DNA of 49,114 nucleotides from Xanthobacteraceae bacterium (GTDB lineage Bacteria; Pseudomonadota; Alphaproteobacteria; Rhizobiales; Xanthobacteraceae): assembly GCA_029266425.1 (NCBI GenBank), contig JAQSWY010000035.1, forward strand, positions 1-49,114, in the 5' to 3' direction. Under the pieces are notes generated by a model. That model was given only the letters and a program-made list of their open reading frames with translations. It was not told the DNA's origin and made no database searches. Shown piece after piece: positions 8,661 through 16,103 of the stretch (within the stretch, counting starts at the first letter, position 1; every line of letters starts with the position of its first letter). The translations under genes were made by a program, and so were the position numbers.

Positions 8661-8875
8661 AAGCTTTTAGTCTCGACTTCCGCCGAGAAGTCGCGCTCGC
8701 GGGTTCTCCAAGAGACGCGCCAGTGCACGACACGATCGGAGCGCGGTGCCCGCGGCGGCGGGAAGGAGTGGCTTATTGCGGTGAGATCACCGGCGACGGG
8801 GCCCAGTCGCCATTCTCGGCCCCGCCGCTACCGATTCGGACATCCGCATGTCTTGGTCGTTACGGCCGGATCACT

Positions 8876-9292
8876 TCAATCAACTGAAGCTCGACTGACG
8901 GCTGCCGCGGGTGTCGATTTCTCGATACCCGGTTCAGCAGGGAGCTGCAGTACGCGCGCAAATTGCCCCGGGCTCAATTGCGTGAGCAGGACAATTCTCC
9001 CATTGGCAAATTCCAGCGCGTCATGATGAACGCACGGTATGTCCTCGTCGACGTGGCGGAACCGCGCCACCTTCTGTTTGACCTTGCGGGTCGGCAGGAA
9101 GGCGATACGCCATTCAAACTCGACATCCTTCTCGAAGACCAGTTCCGTCCCGGGAAGCAGGCACACCGCAACATCCAGCTCGCCTACGGCGGCGAAGCCG
9201 CGGGTGGCTGAATTCGAAAAGCGGCTCGACACAAGCTCGTCCCCAACCTTCGCGGGTCGAGAGGCGACAGACGCAAGGCTGTAATCGCACAT
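8876..9292 (-). CDS. Conserved hypothetical protein starting MCDYSLASVASRP
   Basis: This is a 138-residue soluble protein with no signal peptide or membrane helix. The N-terminal MCDYSLASVASRPAKVGD block looks like a family of uncharacterised alphaproteobacterial proteins that I recall, but I cannot name a domain. The centre has a DVEFEWRIAFLP segment, and HVDEDIPCVHHDALEFANG gives several His/Asp residues that could bind metal. The ATG at 9292 has AGGAGA upstream. It stands alone between intergenic gaps. Confidence 0.6.
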   Translation of the reverse strand: MCDYSLASVASRPAKVGDELVSSRFSNSATRGFAAVGELDVAVCLLPGTELVFEKDVEFEWRIAFLPTRKVKQKVARFRHVDEDIPCVHHDALEFANGRIVLLTQLSPGQFARVLQLPAEPGIEKSTPAAAVSRASVD

Positions 9293-9423
9293 GGAAGGTC
9301 TCCTCTGGCTGGGGCAGCCAGGGCTGGCCACCCTTCCGAGAAGACTATTCCACATTAGGTGGACAAGCTCGCGTCCCAATTGGCGGCGTACGAGAATTTG
9401 ACCGCAGGCCGGGAGAATGACCT

Positions 9424-9654
9424 TCAGGCGACGACCCCTACCAATATGAGGAGACCACCCAGCGCGAGGAGCCCCAAGCCCGGCCAGTCTCGTGCCAGCA
9501 CGAAGAGGGCAATGCCGCGCGGTGGTGGTTCGAGCGTATCAGTCGTCGTCGCCGAACGGCGCGAGCGGCTCAGAGGGCCATTCCAGATTGCGGCGACACC
9601 GAGATAGACGACACCAGCAAGAATCAGAAGCGCACCAAACAGGATGATGAGCAT
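9424..9654 (-). CDS. Small membrane protein, hypothetical
   Basis: This 76-residue protein has two hydrophobic segments (about 2-24 and 55-75) joined by an Arg/Thr/Pro-rich linker, so probably a helical hairpin in the inner membrane. I recognise no family. Codon usage fits a real gene, but length and isolation keep confidence moderate. A long stem-loop (9706-9800) lies about 50 nt upstream in what would be its leader. Confidence 0.5.
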   Translation of the reverse strand: MLIILFGALLILAGVVYLGVAAIWNGPLSRSRRSATTTDTLEPPPRGIALFVLARDWPGLGLLALGGLLILVGVVA

Positions 9655-9705
9655 GGCAACCTCATCGCTGGATGCCCCCAGGTTGCAGCATCATAAACAG
9701 AAAGC

Positions 9706-9800
9706 GCATCGCCGATAGGGAGCTGGCGCCGGCCCCTTGGAGCCTGAGGGGCGGTGGCATCGGGTTAGCGGGGTCGACGCCAGCTCCTTATCGGCGATGC
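9706..9800. repeat. 23-bp inverted repeat forming a long stem-loop
   Basis: Arms 9706-9728 and 9778-9800 match at 22 of 23 positions, and the odd pair is G-U in plus-strand RNA. The 49-nt loop contains a smaller 6-bp stem (9732-9737 with 9747-9752). This could be a leader structure of the small membrane-protein gene, a structured RNA or a MITE-like element. Confidence 0.6.
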
Positions 9801-9836
9801 AGTCGGTGCAGTCGCCTGCTGCAAAATAGAGGGAAG

Positions 9837-9878
9837 GAGCCGCCTGGCAAAAAGGCAGGGGTGATTGCCAGGCGGCTC
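9837..9878 (-). terminator. Perfect 14-bp hairpin, possible terminator
   Basis: Arms 9837-9850 and 9865-9878 are perfectly complementary, with a 14-nt loop. Read on the minus strand it lies about 85 nt after the stop at 9962 and is followed, some nucleotides later, by a short T-rich stretch. It may end the transcript of the two secreted-protein genes upstream. Together with 9706-9800 it accounts for the gene-free stretch 9655-9961. Confidence 0.4.
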
Positions 9879-9961
9879 TGGGCTGCTTCCGGGGGTTCAT
9901 CCGGAGCAACCGCTACGCTCAACTTGACGCGGGTGCGACACGACGCCTGACCGCTGTTTTC

Positions 9962-10279
9962 TCAGCGGATGCGGATCGTGAATTGGGGATCTGCATAGTA
10001 GTAACCATTATGGTAGTAGCGCCCGCGGCGGGGCTCGGCGTAGCGTGGGTGGTCATAGCGATAACGACCGACCCCGTCGCAATCGCGAATCGTCACACGA
10101 CGCGCTTCACCCCATTTGTTTCTCCGCCAAACTGTCCTCTCCCGGCAAACCACGCGAACATTCTCCGCCGCTGGCGCCACCGAGATGGCCGAGCCGGTGC
10201 TAAAGGGAGCGGCAGTCGCTGAGCTGCTGGCGAGGCCGCTGGCAGCCAGGACCAGGCCGGCGATTGCAATCTTCAACAT
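9962..10279 (-). CDS. Small secreted Tyr/Arg-rich protein
   Basis: This 105-residue protein has a signal peptide (about 1-24, MLKIAIAGLVLAASG then small residues). The mature part has a CRERTVWRRNKWGEARRVTIRDC pattern with two cysteines (written here as its ends: CRERTVW and TIRDC) and a C-terminal Tyr/Arg/His-rich tail. It resembles the small exported Tyr-rich proteins common in Rhizobiales; the function is unknown. AGGAGA precedes the ATG at 10279. It lies 47 nt downstream of the DUF1236 gene on the same strand and may be co-transcribed. Confidence 0.6.
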   Translation of the reverse strand: MLKIAIAGLVLAASGLASSSATAAPFSTGSAISVAPAAENVRVVCRERTVWRRNKWGEARRVTIRDCDGVGRYRYDHPRYAEPRRGRYYHNGYYYADPQFTIRIR

Positions 10280-10326
10280 CGGATTCTCCTTCCTATCAGC
10301 GCGCCTGGCGGTACGTCTTCGCTCGG

Positions 10327-10617
10327 TCAATCGATAATCTTGACGACCTTGCGGGTCTTGCCTTCGACGATGACGCGACGGTTATTCACGACGGCATAAC
10401 TATAGGTGTCGAACTTCGGCACCGGGCGGAGAGTGACGGTGTCCGGCAACTCGGAGCCGACGATCACCTCACGCTCGACTTTGACGGAAGGGATCTTCTC
10501 CTTCACGACGTAGCTTTCCACCTCGGACGGAACCGTCACCACGGTAGCCTGTGCGAAGGCTGAGGATGGTGTGACAACAGCGCAGGCAATCAGAGTAACG
10601 TATACGAGCCTTCTCAT
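10327..10617 (-). CDS. Exported DUF1236-type protein
   Basis: This 96-residue protein has a signal peptide (about 1-22, ending AFAQ) and one short domain. The LPDTVTLRPVPKFDTYSYAV segment followed by NNRRVIVEGKTRKVVKII is typical of DUF1236. That family is found mostly in Rhizobiales, often in tandem copies, and has no known function. GGAGGAAA before the ATG at 10617 supports this start over the ATG at 10632. Confidence 0.75.
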   Translation of the reverse strand: MRRLVYVTLIACAVVTPSSAFAQATVVTVPSEVESYVVKEKIPSVKVEREVIVGSELPDTVTLRPVPKFDTYSYAVVNNRRVIVEGKTRKVVKIID

Positions 10618-10877
10618 TTGGATTTCCTCCATGAACTCGCAAGCAAAATAGCAATTCGGCGGAGGCTATATTGTTCCAAGTGGAAATGCGGCGCAGTTTT
10701 ACTGTATATACGCACAAGAAAAGACTCCGCGCCGAGTAGGTGCGGTCCGCATATCTCCATAGCCCAAACGAATGAGACGGGGGGTTTATTCCAGGGTGCA
10801 AGCGCACCGCCCCGAGTTGCATGATCTGCATCGGCAGATGCAACAGCGCGTCACCTCGGGGCATTTTGATGTCTCCT

Positions 10878-11910
10878 TAGCTGTCGAAGCTATGAAGGTT
10901 GTTCATCCAAGGCGGGGCTGTGAAGCTGTGGTTGCCACACCCAACCGCACGTTCCCGGAGCCCTGGATGAACATTCACAAGGATGCGCGCCTGACGCCGC
11001 AAGGTCGACTCCTGATGGTCCGCCGCATCGAAGAGGGAAACTGGACTGTTGTCGCCGCGGCCGAAGCCGTGGGGCTTTCGGTTCGTCGCGCCTGTCACTG
11101 GCTGGGGCGATATCGGACGGGCGGCGAGCGGATGCTCCAGGATAGGAGCTCGGTGCCCGCCCGATATCGCGCGTCGGTGCCGGCCGCACGGGTCGGCGAG
11201 ATCGAGCGCTTGCGGCGCGAACGCCTGAGCGGCCCGCAGATCGCCCGCCGGCTCGCCATGCCGCGCTCGACCATGGGTGTCGTGCTGCGCCGCCTCGGGC
11301 TCGGCCGGCTGAAGGTGCTCGATGCGCCGCCGCCGGCGATCCGCTACGAGCGGGCACGGCCGGGCGAGTTGATCCATATCGATACCAAGAAGCTCGGCCG
11401 GATCGACGGCATCGGCCATCGCATCACCGGCGATCGGCGCGGCCAGAGCAGCAAGCGGGGCACCGGCTGGGAAGCGCTGCACGTGGCCATCGACGATGCC
11501 TCGCGCCTGGCCTACACCGAAGTCCTGCCCGACGAGAAGAAGGCCTCCGCCTGTGCCTTCATGGCCAGGGCACTCGACTGGTTCACCCGCCATGGCGTCC
11601 AGGTCGAGCGGGTCATGAGCGACAATGGCAGCGCCTATCGGAGCCGCGACTTCCGCAGCCTCCTCGCCCAGACCGGCCTCCGGCATATCCGCACTCGCCC
11701 TTACACGCCGCGCACCAACGGCAAAGCCGAGCGCTTCATCCAGACGAGCTTGCGCGAATGGACCTATGCCGAACCCTATCGGTCGTCCCGCGAACGCATC
11801 GAGGCCATGCCAGGCTGGATGGACACGTACAATCTCACCCGACCACACTCAGCCCACAAAGGCATCCCGCCTTTCACCAGGCTGAACAACCTGCTTGGAA
11901 ACGACGGCTA
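10878..11910 (+). mobile_element. IS481-family insertion sequence
   Basis: The element spans about 1033 bp. Its left end begins TAGCTGTCG and its inverted right end begins TAGCCGTCG; both continue to AGGTTGTTCA at the same distance. This gives terminal repeats of about 28 bp with about 21 matches (10878-10905 and 11883-11910). One transposase gene fills the interior. No clear target duplication is visible in the flanks. Ends were set by eye and may be off by a few bases. Confidence 0.75.
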
Positions 11911-11911
11911 G
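10967..11911 (+). CDS. IS481-family transposase
   Basis: This 314-residue transposase has an N-terminal helix-turn-helix (KDARLTPQGRLLMVRRI to a leucine/arginine-rich second HTH) and a DDE integrase core. Candidate catalytic residues lie in HIDTKKLGRI, VMSDNGSAYRS and TNGKAERFIQT. The C-terminus NLTRPHSAHKGIPPF, then LNNLLG, is typical of IS481 proteins. The ATG at 10967 is chosen because it matches the family N-terminus and has GGAG upstream; an in-frame ATG at 10772 would start outside the element. The stop codon overlaps the right terminal repeat. The gene looks intact. Confidence 0.88.
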   Translation: MNIHKDARLTPQGRLLMVRRIEEGNWTVVAAAEAVGLSVRRACHWLGRYRTGGERMLQDRSSVPARYRASVPAARVGEIERLRRERLSGPQIARRLAMPRSTMGVVLRRLGLGRLKVLDAPPPAIRYERARPGELIHIDTKKLGRIDGIGHRITGDRRGQSSKRGTGWEALHVAIDDASRLAYTEVLPDEKKASACAFMARALDWFTRHGVQVERVMSDNGSAYRSRDFRSLLAQTGLRHIRTRPYTPRTNGKAERFIQTSLREWTYAEPYRSSRERIEAMPGWMDTYNLTRPHSAHKGIPPFTRLNNLLGNDG

Positions 11912-12132
11912 TTGTCGCCACCAAGAGCGGCCTCTCCACCGCGTGGAGCCGGAACGCGGATCGAGACGTCGGAACCGTCCTTCACGGCGTTTGATGCGGC
12001 AAGCACAGCGGCTTCGAATGCCGCCTCCTTGGTTGCGTATGCCATGCTGGTTGTTTCGGTCCCCGAATCCACTTGATGCAGCACGCGCCAATCGCCTTCG
12101 ACCCCGACAATTCGATACGTTTCAGTGCTCAT
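11908..12132 (-). CDS. DUF2188-like small protein ending at the IS border
   Basis: This 74-residue soluble protein contains TYRIVGVEGDWRVLH and YATKEAAFEAAVLAASNAV, a layout like DUF2188-type proteins. Function is unknown. GGGAG precedes the ATG at 12132. Its stop codon (11908-11910) is the first triplet of the IS481 terminal repeat, so the last residues, or a longer original C-terminus, were probably changed by the insertion. Confidence 0.6.
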   Translation of the reverse strand: MSTETYRIVGVEGDWRVLHQVDSGTETTSMAYATKEAAFEAAVLAASNAVKDGSDVSIRVPAPRGGEAALGGDN

Positions 12133-12469
12133 GTCATTCGCTCCCTACGGACTAAACGACACCCGCCCGAAGCTGTTCCCGCGCCTTGATCCCGAACCAC
12201 GCGGCCGTATGCGGGGTTGATGGGAAGACAAGACGGGAAACAGTCACGGAACTCGCGTGTGAGATTTCACCTGCAGCCCACAGTGTTGATTGACGCGGCC
12301 GGGGCATCCAATGCTGGCGGGCCATGGCGATGCCAAATTCCGAGTGGATGCCTCGCGTGGCCAGGACCGGCCGGCCGGAGCGAAAAGTTCGAGTGCGCGA
12401 ATAAAGTCAACGGCGTGGGCACGGGCGCGGGGAGCGGGTTCCCGTCGTTGCGCAGCTGGCAATGCGAGC
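12133..12469. other. Gene-free stretch before tRNA-Ser
   Basis: I see no convincing coding frame, terminator or operator here. Open frames in it read through the adjacent tRNA and are not genes. Confidence 0.5.
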
Positions 12470-12559
12470 TGGCGGAAGGGGTGGGATTCGAACCCACGGT
12501 GGGCTTGCACCCACGGCGGTTTTCAAGACCGCTGCCTTAAACCACTCGGCCACCCTTCC
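12470..12559 (-). tRNA. tRNA-Ser (anticodon UGA)
   Basis: Read on the minus strand, the acceptor stem GGAAGGG (12559-12553) pairs with 12480-12474. The anticodon arm has stem GCGGT/ACCGC around loop CTTGAAA, giving anticodon TGA. A long variable arm and the T-loop TTCGAAT complete a class II serine tRNA. The discriminator G and the CCA end (12473-12470) are encoded. Confidence 0.95.
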
Positions 12560-12864
12560 ACGCGACCGCGGCGCCTCGATCGCCACCGCATCGACTTCCG
12601 CGGCACCTTATCTTGGTTGCCGGCAGGCTTTGCAAGCGCCGGCAACATGCCATCCTCTCATACCGCTTTGGTCACGCGGCGTTTACCATAGTGAGGCTTT
12701 CGCCGCATTTTTGCCCCACTCCGGCAGCCTCCTGTGTCATAAGGAGCGACCGTGCGCTGACAGGGCGTGCGGCTCGAATCGGGGTTCGCGTCCCGCTTGG
12801 TCCAGAAAGCGCCAGATCAAGGCGCGCGGAGCTGGCGGGGTGCTCGCGGAGCGGTTGGGGAAGC
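12560..12864. other. Intergenic stretch between tRNA-Ser and rlpA
   Basis: No gene is visible. Around 12775-12805 there is a T-arm-like GGTTCGCGTCCC run, but the T-loop lacks the conserved A58 and the stem does not pair, so it is at best a decayed tRNA fragment. The rlpA promoter should lie here. Confidence 0.4.
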
Positions 12865-14049
12865 ATGGGGAACGAGGTAGGGCCGACGTGCGCCCGTCGC
12901 ACATTTCGAGCCGGAAGTCCTGTTTCACAATCATCTGTCGGTAAGTTGGGCCGGGCCGTCCTTGTGGTCGGCGTCGGTCTCGTCGTCGCTAATTGCGGCG
13001 CGACGTCTTCCAAGCTCGCCAGCAAGGTCGATCCGAAATACGGCGTGTCCGCCAGCCCGCGCGTGGTCGCATTCGGCGAGCCCGTGCCGAAGGGCGGCGG
13101 AGCCTATCGCGTCGGCAAGCCGTATCAGGTCGCCGGTCGGACCTATGTCCCGCAGGAGAACACGCGCTACCGGTCGGAAGGCGTTGCCTCCTGGTACGGC
13201 GACGATTTCCATGGCCGCCTCACCGCCAATGGCGAGGTGTTCGACATGGAGTCGATCGCCGCCGCGCATCCGACGCTGCCGATGCCGAGCTATGTGCGCG
13301 TCACAAATCTCGACAATCGCAAGTCGATGATCGTGCGCGTGAATGACCGCGGCCCCTATCATAGCGACCGCGTGATCGACGTGTCGCAGAGGGCGGCGGA
13401 TCTGCTCGGTTTCAAGGGCCGCGGCACCGCGCGGGTGCGGGTGGAGTATGTCGGGCGGGCACCGCTCGAGGGATCCGACGACCGCAAATTGATCGCAACG
13501 CTGCGTAACGATGGCTCTTCGCCGATGCCGGTCAATTCCGGGGTGATGGTCGCGTCCAACGGCGCGCTACCGACTTCCTATAGTGCAGCGTCGCGTCCGA
13601 TGGCCGGCAATGTGCCGATGCCGCCGGATCGTCCGTTTGATCTGGGTGAGGGCACGGGCGTTGCCTCAGCGGAGCCGGTGCAGCGCACGCAGAGCGTCGC
13701 TGTTGTCGCTCCCGCGCCGCGCGCGGTCGCCGCGGCGCCGCTTCCCACCATTTCGACTCAGCGCCCGGCGCAGGTTGCCACCGCCGGCATGCTGCCGGCG
13801 TCTCGTCCGACCGCCGCGAAGCCGCGTCCGGTCGCCCAGGCGCCAATGCCTGCTGCCCTGGCTCCTGTTGCGCAGGCTCCCATTGCACAAGCTCCTGCGC
13901 GCCCTGTGCGGGTGGCGAGCGCGCCTGCAGCAACGGCTCCAGCGACCGTCCCTCTCGCCGCCACGGGCTGGATGGTCGGGCCGCAGCCGGTCAATACTGC
14001 GCCGTCCGGGATCGTCACGCCGGTCGGCACCGGACGCGGGCTCTATTGA
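12865..14049 (+). CDS. rlpA: RlpA-like septal ring lytic transglycosylase
   Basis: This 394-residue protein carries a double-psi beta-barrel (RlpA) domain at about residues 108-200: GVASWYGDDFHGRLTANGE, then VFDM, AAAHPTLPMPSYVRV and MIVRVNDRGPY. RlpA proteins cleave denuded glycan strands at division sites. An N-terminal hydrophobic segment ends VVANC, a weak lipobox, so it is probably a lipoprotein. In place of a SPOR domain, the C-terminal 170 residues are a low-complexity Pro/Ala/Val-rich tail. The start is uncertain: ATG 12865 has GGGGAAG nearby, and the frame is open upstream to 12613. It leads a cluster with a DD-carboxypeptidase homologue. Confidence 0.85.
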   Translation: MGNEVGPTCARRTFRAGSPVSQSSVGKLGRAVLVVGVGLVVANCGATSSKLASKVDPKYGVSASPRVVAFGEPVPKGGGAYRVGKPYQVAGRTYVPQENTRYRSEGVASWYGDDFHGRLTANGEVFDMESIAAAHPTLPMPSYVRVTNLDNRKSMIVRVNDRGPYHSDRVIDVSQRAADLLGFKGRGTARVRVEYVGRAPLEGSDDRKLIATLRNDGSSPMPVNSGVMVASNGALPTSYSAASRPMAGNVPMPPDRPFDLGEGTGVASAEPVQRTQSVAVVAPAPRAVAAAPLPTISTQRPAQVATAGMLPASRPTAAKPRPVAQAPMPAALAPVAQAPIAQAPARPVRVASAPAATAPATVPLAATGWMVGPQPVNTAPSGIVTPVGTGRGLY

Positions 14050-14112
14050 GCGCCATCCGCATTGCCTAAACGCGTGATCCGCTGCTAACTCTCCCGCATA
14101 GGGTGGGGGAGA

Positions 14113-15381
14113 ATGTCGGTGCCTATGCGCATATTCATGTGCCTGTCCTTCCGCCGCAGGTTCCGGGAGGCACCCGGCGTCCGATCCGCCCGTTCCCTGG
14201 CTCCTTTCTTTTGCCTGGCTTTTCTCTGCCTCGCGCTCGCCGCCCCAAGCCCGGCGCGGGCGCAGGCAGAAGGCCCGGCCATCGCCTCGCCCTCCGCCAT
14301 ACTGGTCGACTATGAGAGCGGCACGGTGCTGTTCGAGCGCAATGCCGACGCGCCGATGGCGCCGGCGAGCCTCAACAACCTCATGACCATGGGAGTGGTG
14401 TTCCATGAGATCGCCGAAGGCCGTCTGACACCGGACCAGGAGTTCAAGGTCAGCGAATATGCCTGGCGGCGCGGCGGCGCGCCCTCCGGCAACACCGCGA
14501 TGTTCGCGGCGTTGAACAGCAATGTGAAGGTCTCCGACCTGATGCGCGGCGTCATTGTGCAGTCGGGCAACGACGCGGCCATCGTGCTGGCGGAAGGGAT
14601 TGCCGGCAACGAGCTGGCGTTCGCCAACAAGATGAACGACGAGGCGAAAAGGCTCGGCCTCACCGGCTCGACCTTCCGCAATCCCGGCGGGCTGCCCGAC
14701 CCCGACCAGAAGGTGACGGCGCGCGACATGGCGAGCCTCACGGCGCACCTCATCCGCGACTACCCGCAATTCTATCCGATCTTCGCGGAAGCCGAGTTCA
14801 CCTGGAACAAGATCCGCCAGTCGAACCGCAATCCGCTGCTCGGCATGAGCCTCGGCGCCGACGGACTGAAGACCGGCTTCCTCAAGGATGCCGGCTACCA
14901 TCTGGTCGGCTCGGCAGTGTCGAACGCCCAACGACTGATCGTTGTGGTGATGGGGGCAAAGAGCGACAAGGAGCGTGCCGAGGACGCCCGCAAGCTGCTG
15001 GAATGGGGCTTCCGCTCCTTCGAGCAGCGGCTGCTGTTCGATACCGGCCAGATCGTCGGCGAGGCGACGCTCTATGGCGGCGCGCGCGGCGGCGCGCCGC
15101 TCACCGGCAAGGGACCTATCCATCTCCTCGTGCCGCGTTCGGGGAATGAGCGCATCAGCGCCAAGATCCAGTATGAGGGGCCGATCCGCGCGCCGGTCGT
15201 GAAGGGCGCGGAGCTGGCGCATCTCAGGGTGTTCCGCGGCGAGCAGGTGGCGCTCGACGTGCCGTTGGTCGCCGCCGAGGACGTTCCGCAGGGCCCGCTC
15301 TGGCGTCGCGCGATGGATGGCGCCTATGAGTTGGTCGTCGGGCTTGCCCGGCAGGGCTATGCCAAGCTGAAGGGCTCGTGA
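14113..15381 (+). CDS. DD-carboxypeptidase (S11) homologue lacking the SxxK lysine
   Basis: This 422-residue protein has a signal peptide (cleavage near ARAQ, residue 51), a peptidase S11 penicillin-binding domain and a C-terminal PBP5-like beta domain (about 310-395). Family members trim the D-Ala-D-Ala stem peptide in the periplasm. The SGN motif (151-153) and KTG motif (253-255) are intact. Where SxxK is expected the protein reads SLNN (86-89), so the catalytic lysine is asparagine. The rest of the fold looks conserved and there is no frameshift. The start is ATG 14113 after GGGGGAGA; ATG 14125 is an alternative. Its stop overlaps the tmk start. Confidence 0.88.
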   Translation: MSVPMRIFMCLSFRRRFREAPGVRSARSLAPFFCLAFLCLALAAPSPARAQAEGPAIASPSAILVDYESGTVLFERNADAPMAPASLNNLMTMGVVFHEIAEGRLTPDQEFKVSEYAWRRGGAPSGNTAMFAALNSNVKVSDLMRGVIVQSGNDAAIVLAEGIAGNELAFANKMNDEAKRLGLTGSTFRNPGGLPDPDQKVTARDMASLTAHLIRDYPQFYPIFAEAEFTWNKIRQSNRNPLLGMSLGADGLKTGFLKDAGYHLVGSAVSNAQRLIVVVMGAKSDKERAEDARKLLEWGFRSFEQRLLFDTGQIVGEATLYGGARGGAPLTGKGPIHLLVPRSGNERISAKIQYEGPIRAPVVKGAELAHLRVFRGEQVALDVPLVAAEDVPQGPLWRRAMDGAYELVVGLARQGYAKLKGS

Positions 15382-16103
15382 TGGCCCTGACGCTGCGCAG
15401 TCGAAAGCCGCGAGCCGCTGCGGTGCCAAAACCTGCTGCTCCCGCCGCGCGCGGCCGCTTCATCAGCTTCGAAGGCGGGGAGGGGGCCGGCAAGTCGACC
15501 CAGGTGCGCCGCCTTGGCGAGAAGTTGCGTTCCCTCGGCTTCGACGTAGTGATGACGCGCGAGCCGGGCGGCTCGCCGGGCGCCGAGGCGGTGCGCCATG
15601 TGCTGTTGTCCGGCGCCGCCAAGCCGCTCGGGCCGGTCACCGAAGCGATGCTGTTCGCCGCCGCGAGGGCCGACCATGTCGGCGCCACCATACGCCCGGC
15701 GCTGGAGCGCGGCGCCTTCGTGATCTGCGACCGCTTCGTCGATTCCACCCGCGTTTATCAGGGCGCTCTCGGCAATGTCGATCCGCGCCTGATCCGGGCT
15801 CTGGAGCGCGTTGCGGTCGGCCCCACAATGCCGGACCTCACCATCGTGCTCGATCTGCCGGCGGAAGAGGGCCTGAGGCGCGCGAGCGCCCGCAGCGGCG
15901 CGGGAGCCGATCGGTTCGAGAGCGAGGACGTCACTTTCCACCGGCATCTGCGAGACGCCTTCCGCGAACTTGCCGAGCGCGAACCCGAACGTTGCGTGCT
16001 GGTGGATGCCGCGGCTGACGCGGACGGCGTGGCGGACACCGTCTGGCGCCTCGTCGAGACTCGGCTCCTGCAGGAAGCGGCAGCGCGGGGAGGGGGCGGG
16101 TGA
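15381..16103 (+). CDS. tmk: Thymidylate kinase
   Basis: This 240-residue enzyme phosphorylates dTMP to dTDP in the cytoplasm. It has the P-loop GGEGAGKST (about 32-40), the REPGGSPGAE substrate motif, DRFVDSTRVYQG and a LID-type arginine region (RRASARSGAGADRFE). It carries about 25 extra, Ala/Pro-rich residues at the N-terminus compared with typical Tmk. The ATG at 15381 overlaps the upstream stop (TGATG), which suggests translational coupling with the carboxypeptidase homologue. Confidence 0.95.
   Translation: MALTLRSRKPRAAAVPKPAAPAARGRFISFEGGEGAGKSTQVRRLGEKLRSLGFDVVMTREPGGSPGAEAVRHVLLSGAAKPLGPVTEAMLFAAARADHVGATIRPALERGAFVICDRFVDSTRVYQGALGNVDPRLIRALERVAVGPTMPDLTIVLDLPAEEGLRRASARSGAGADRFESEDVTFHRHLRDAFRELAEREPERCVLVDAAADADGVADTVWRLVETRLLQEAAARGGGG

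Noticed and set aside
9691..9909. Small open frame of 72 codons on the minus strand through the two hairpins
   Set aside because: It runs across both inverted repeats, has no ribosome site and no recognisable protein features.
11620..11912. DDE residues as evidence for a retroviral-type integrase of a larger element
   Set aside because: Terminal repeats close a 1.03-kb element around one gene, so it is a simple IS.
12775..12805. T-arm-like GGTTCGCGTCCC segment as a second tRNA
   Set aside because: The stem does not pair, A58 is missing and no acceptor or anticodon arm can be drawn.
12217..12944. Open frames with VGFEPTVGL- and GGIRTHGGL-like peptides
   Set aside because: These peptides arise from translating the tRNA-Ser gene, a well-known annotation error.
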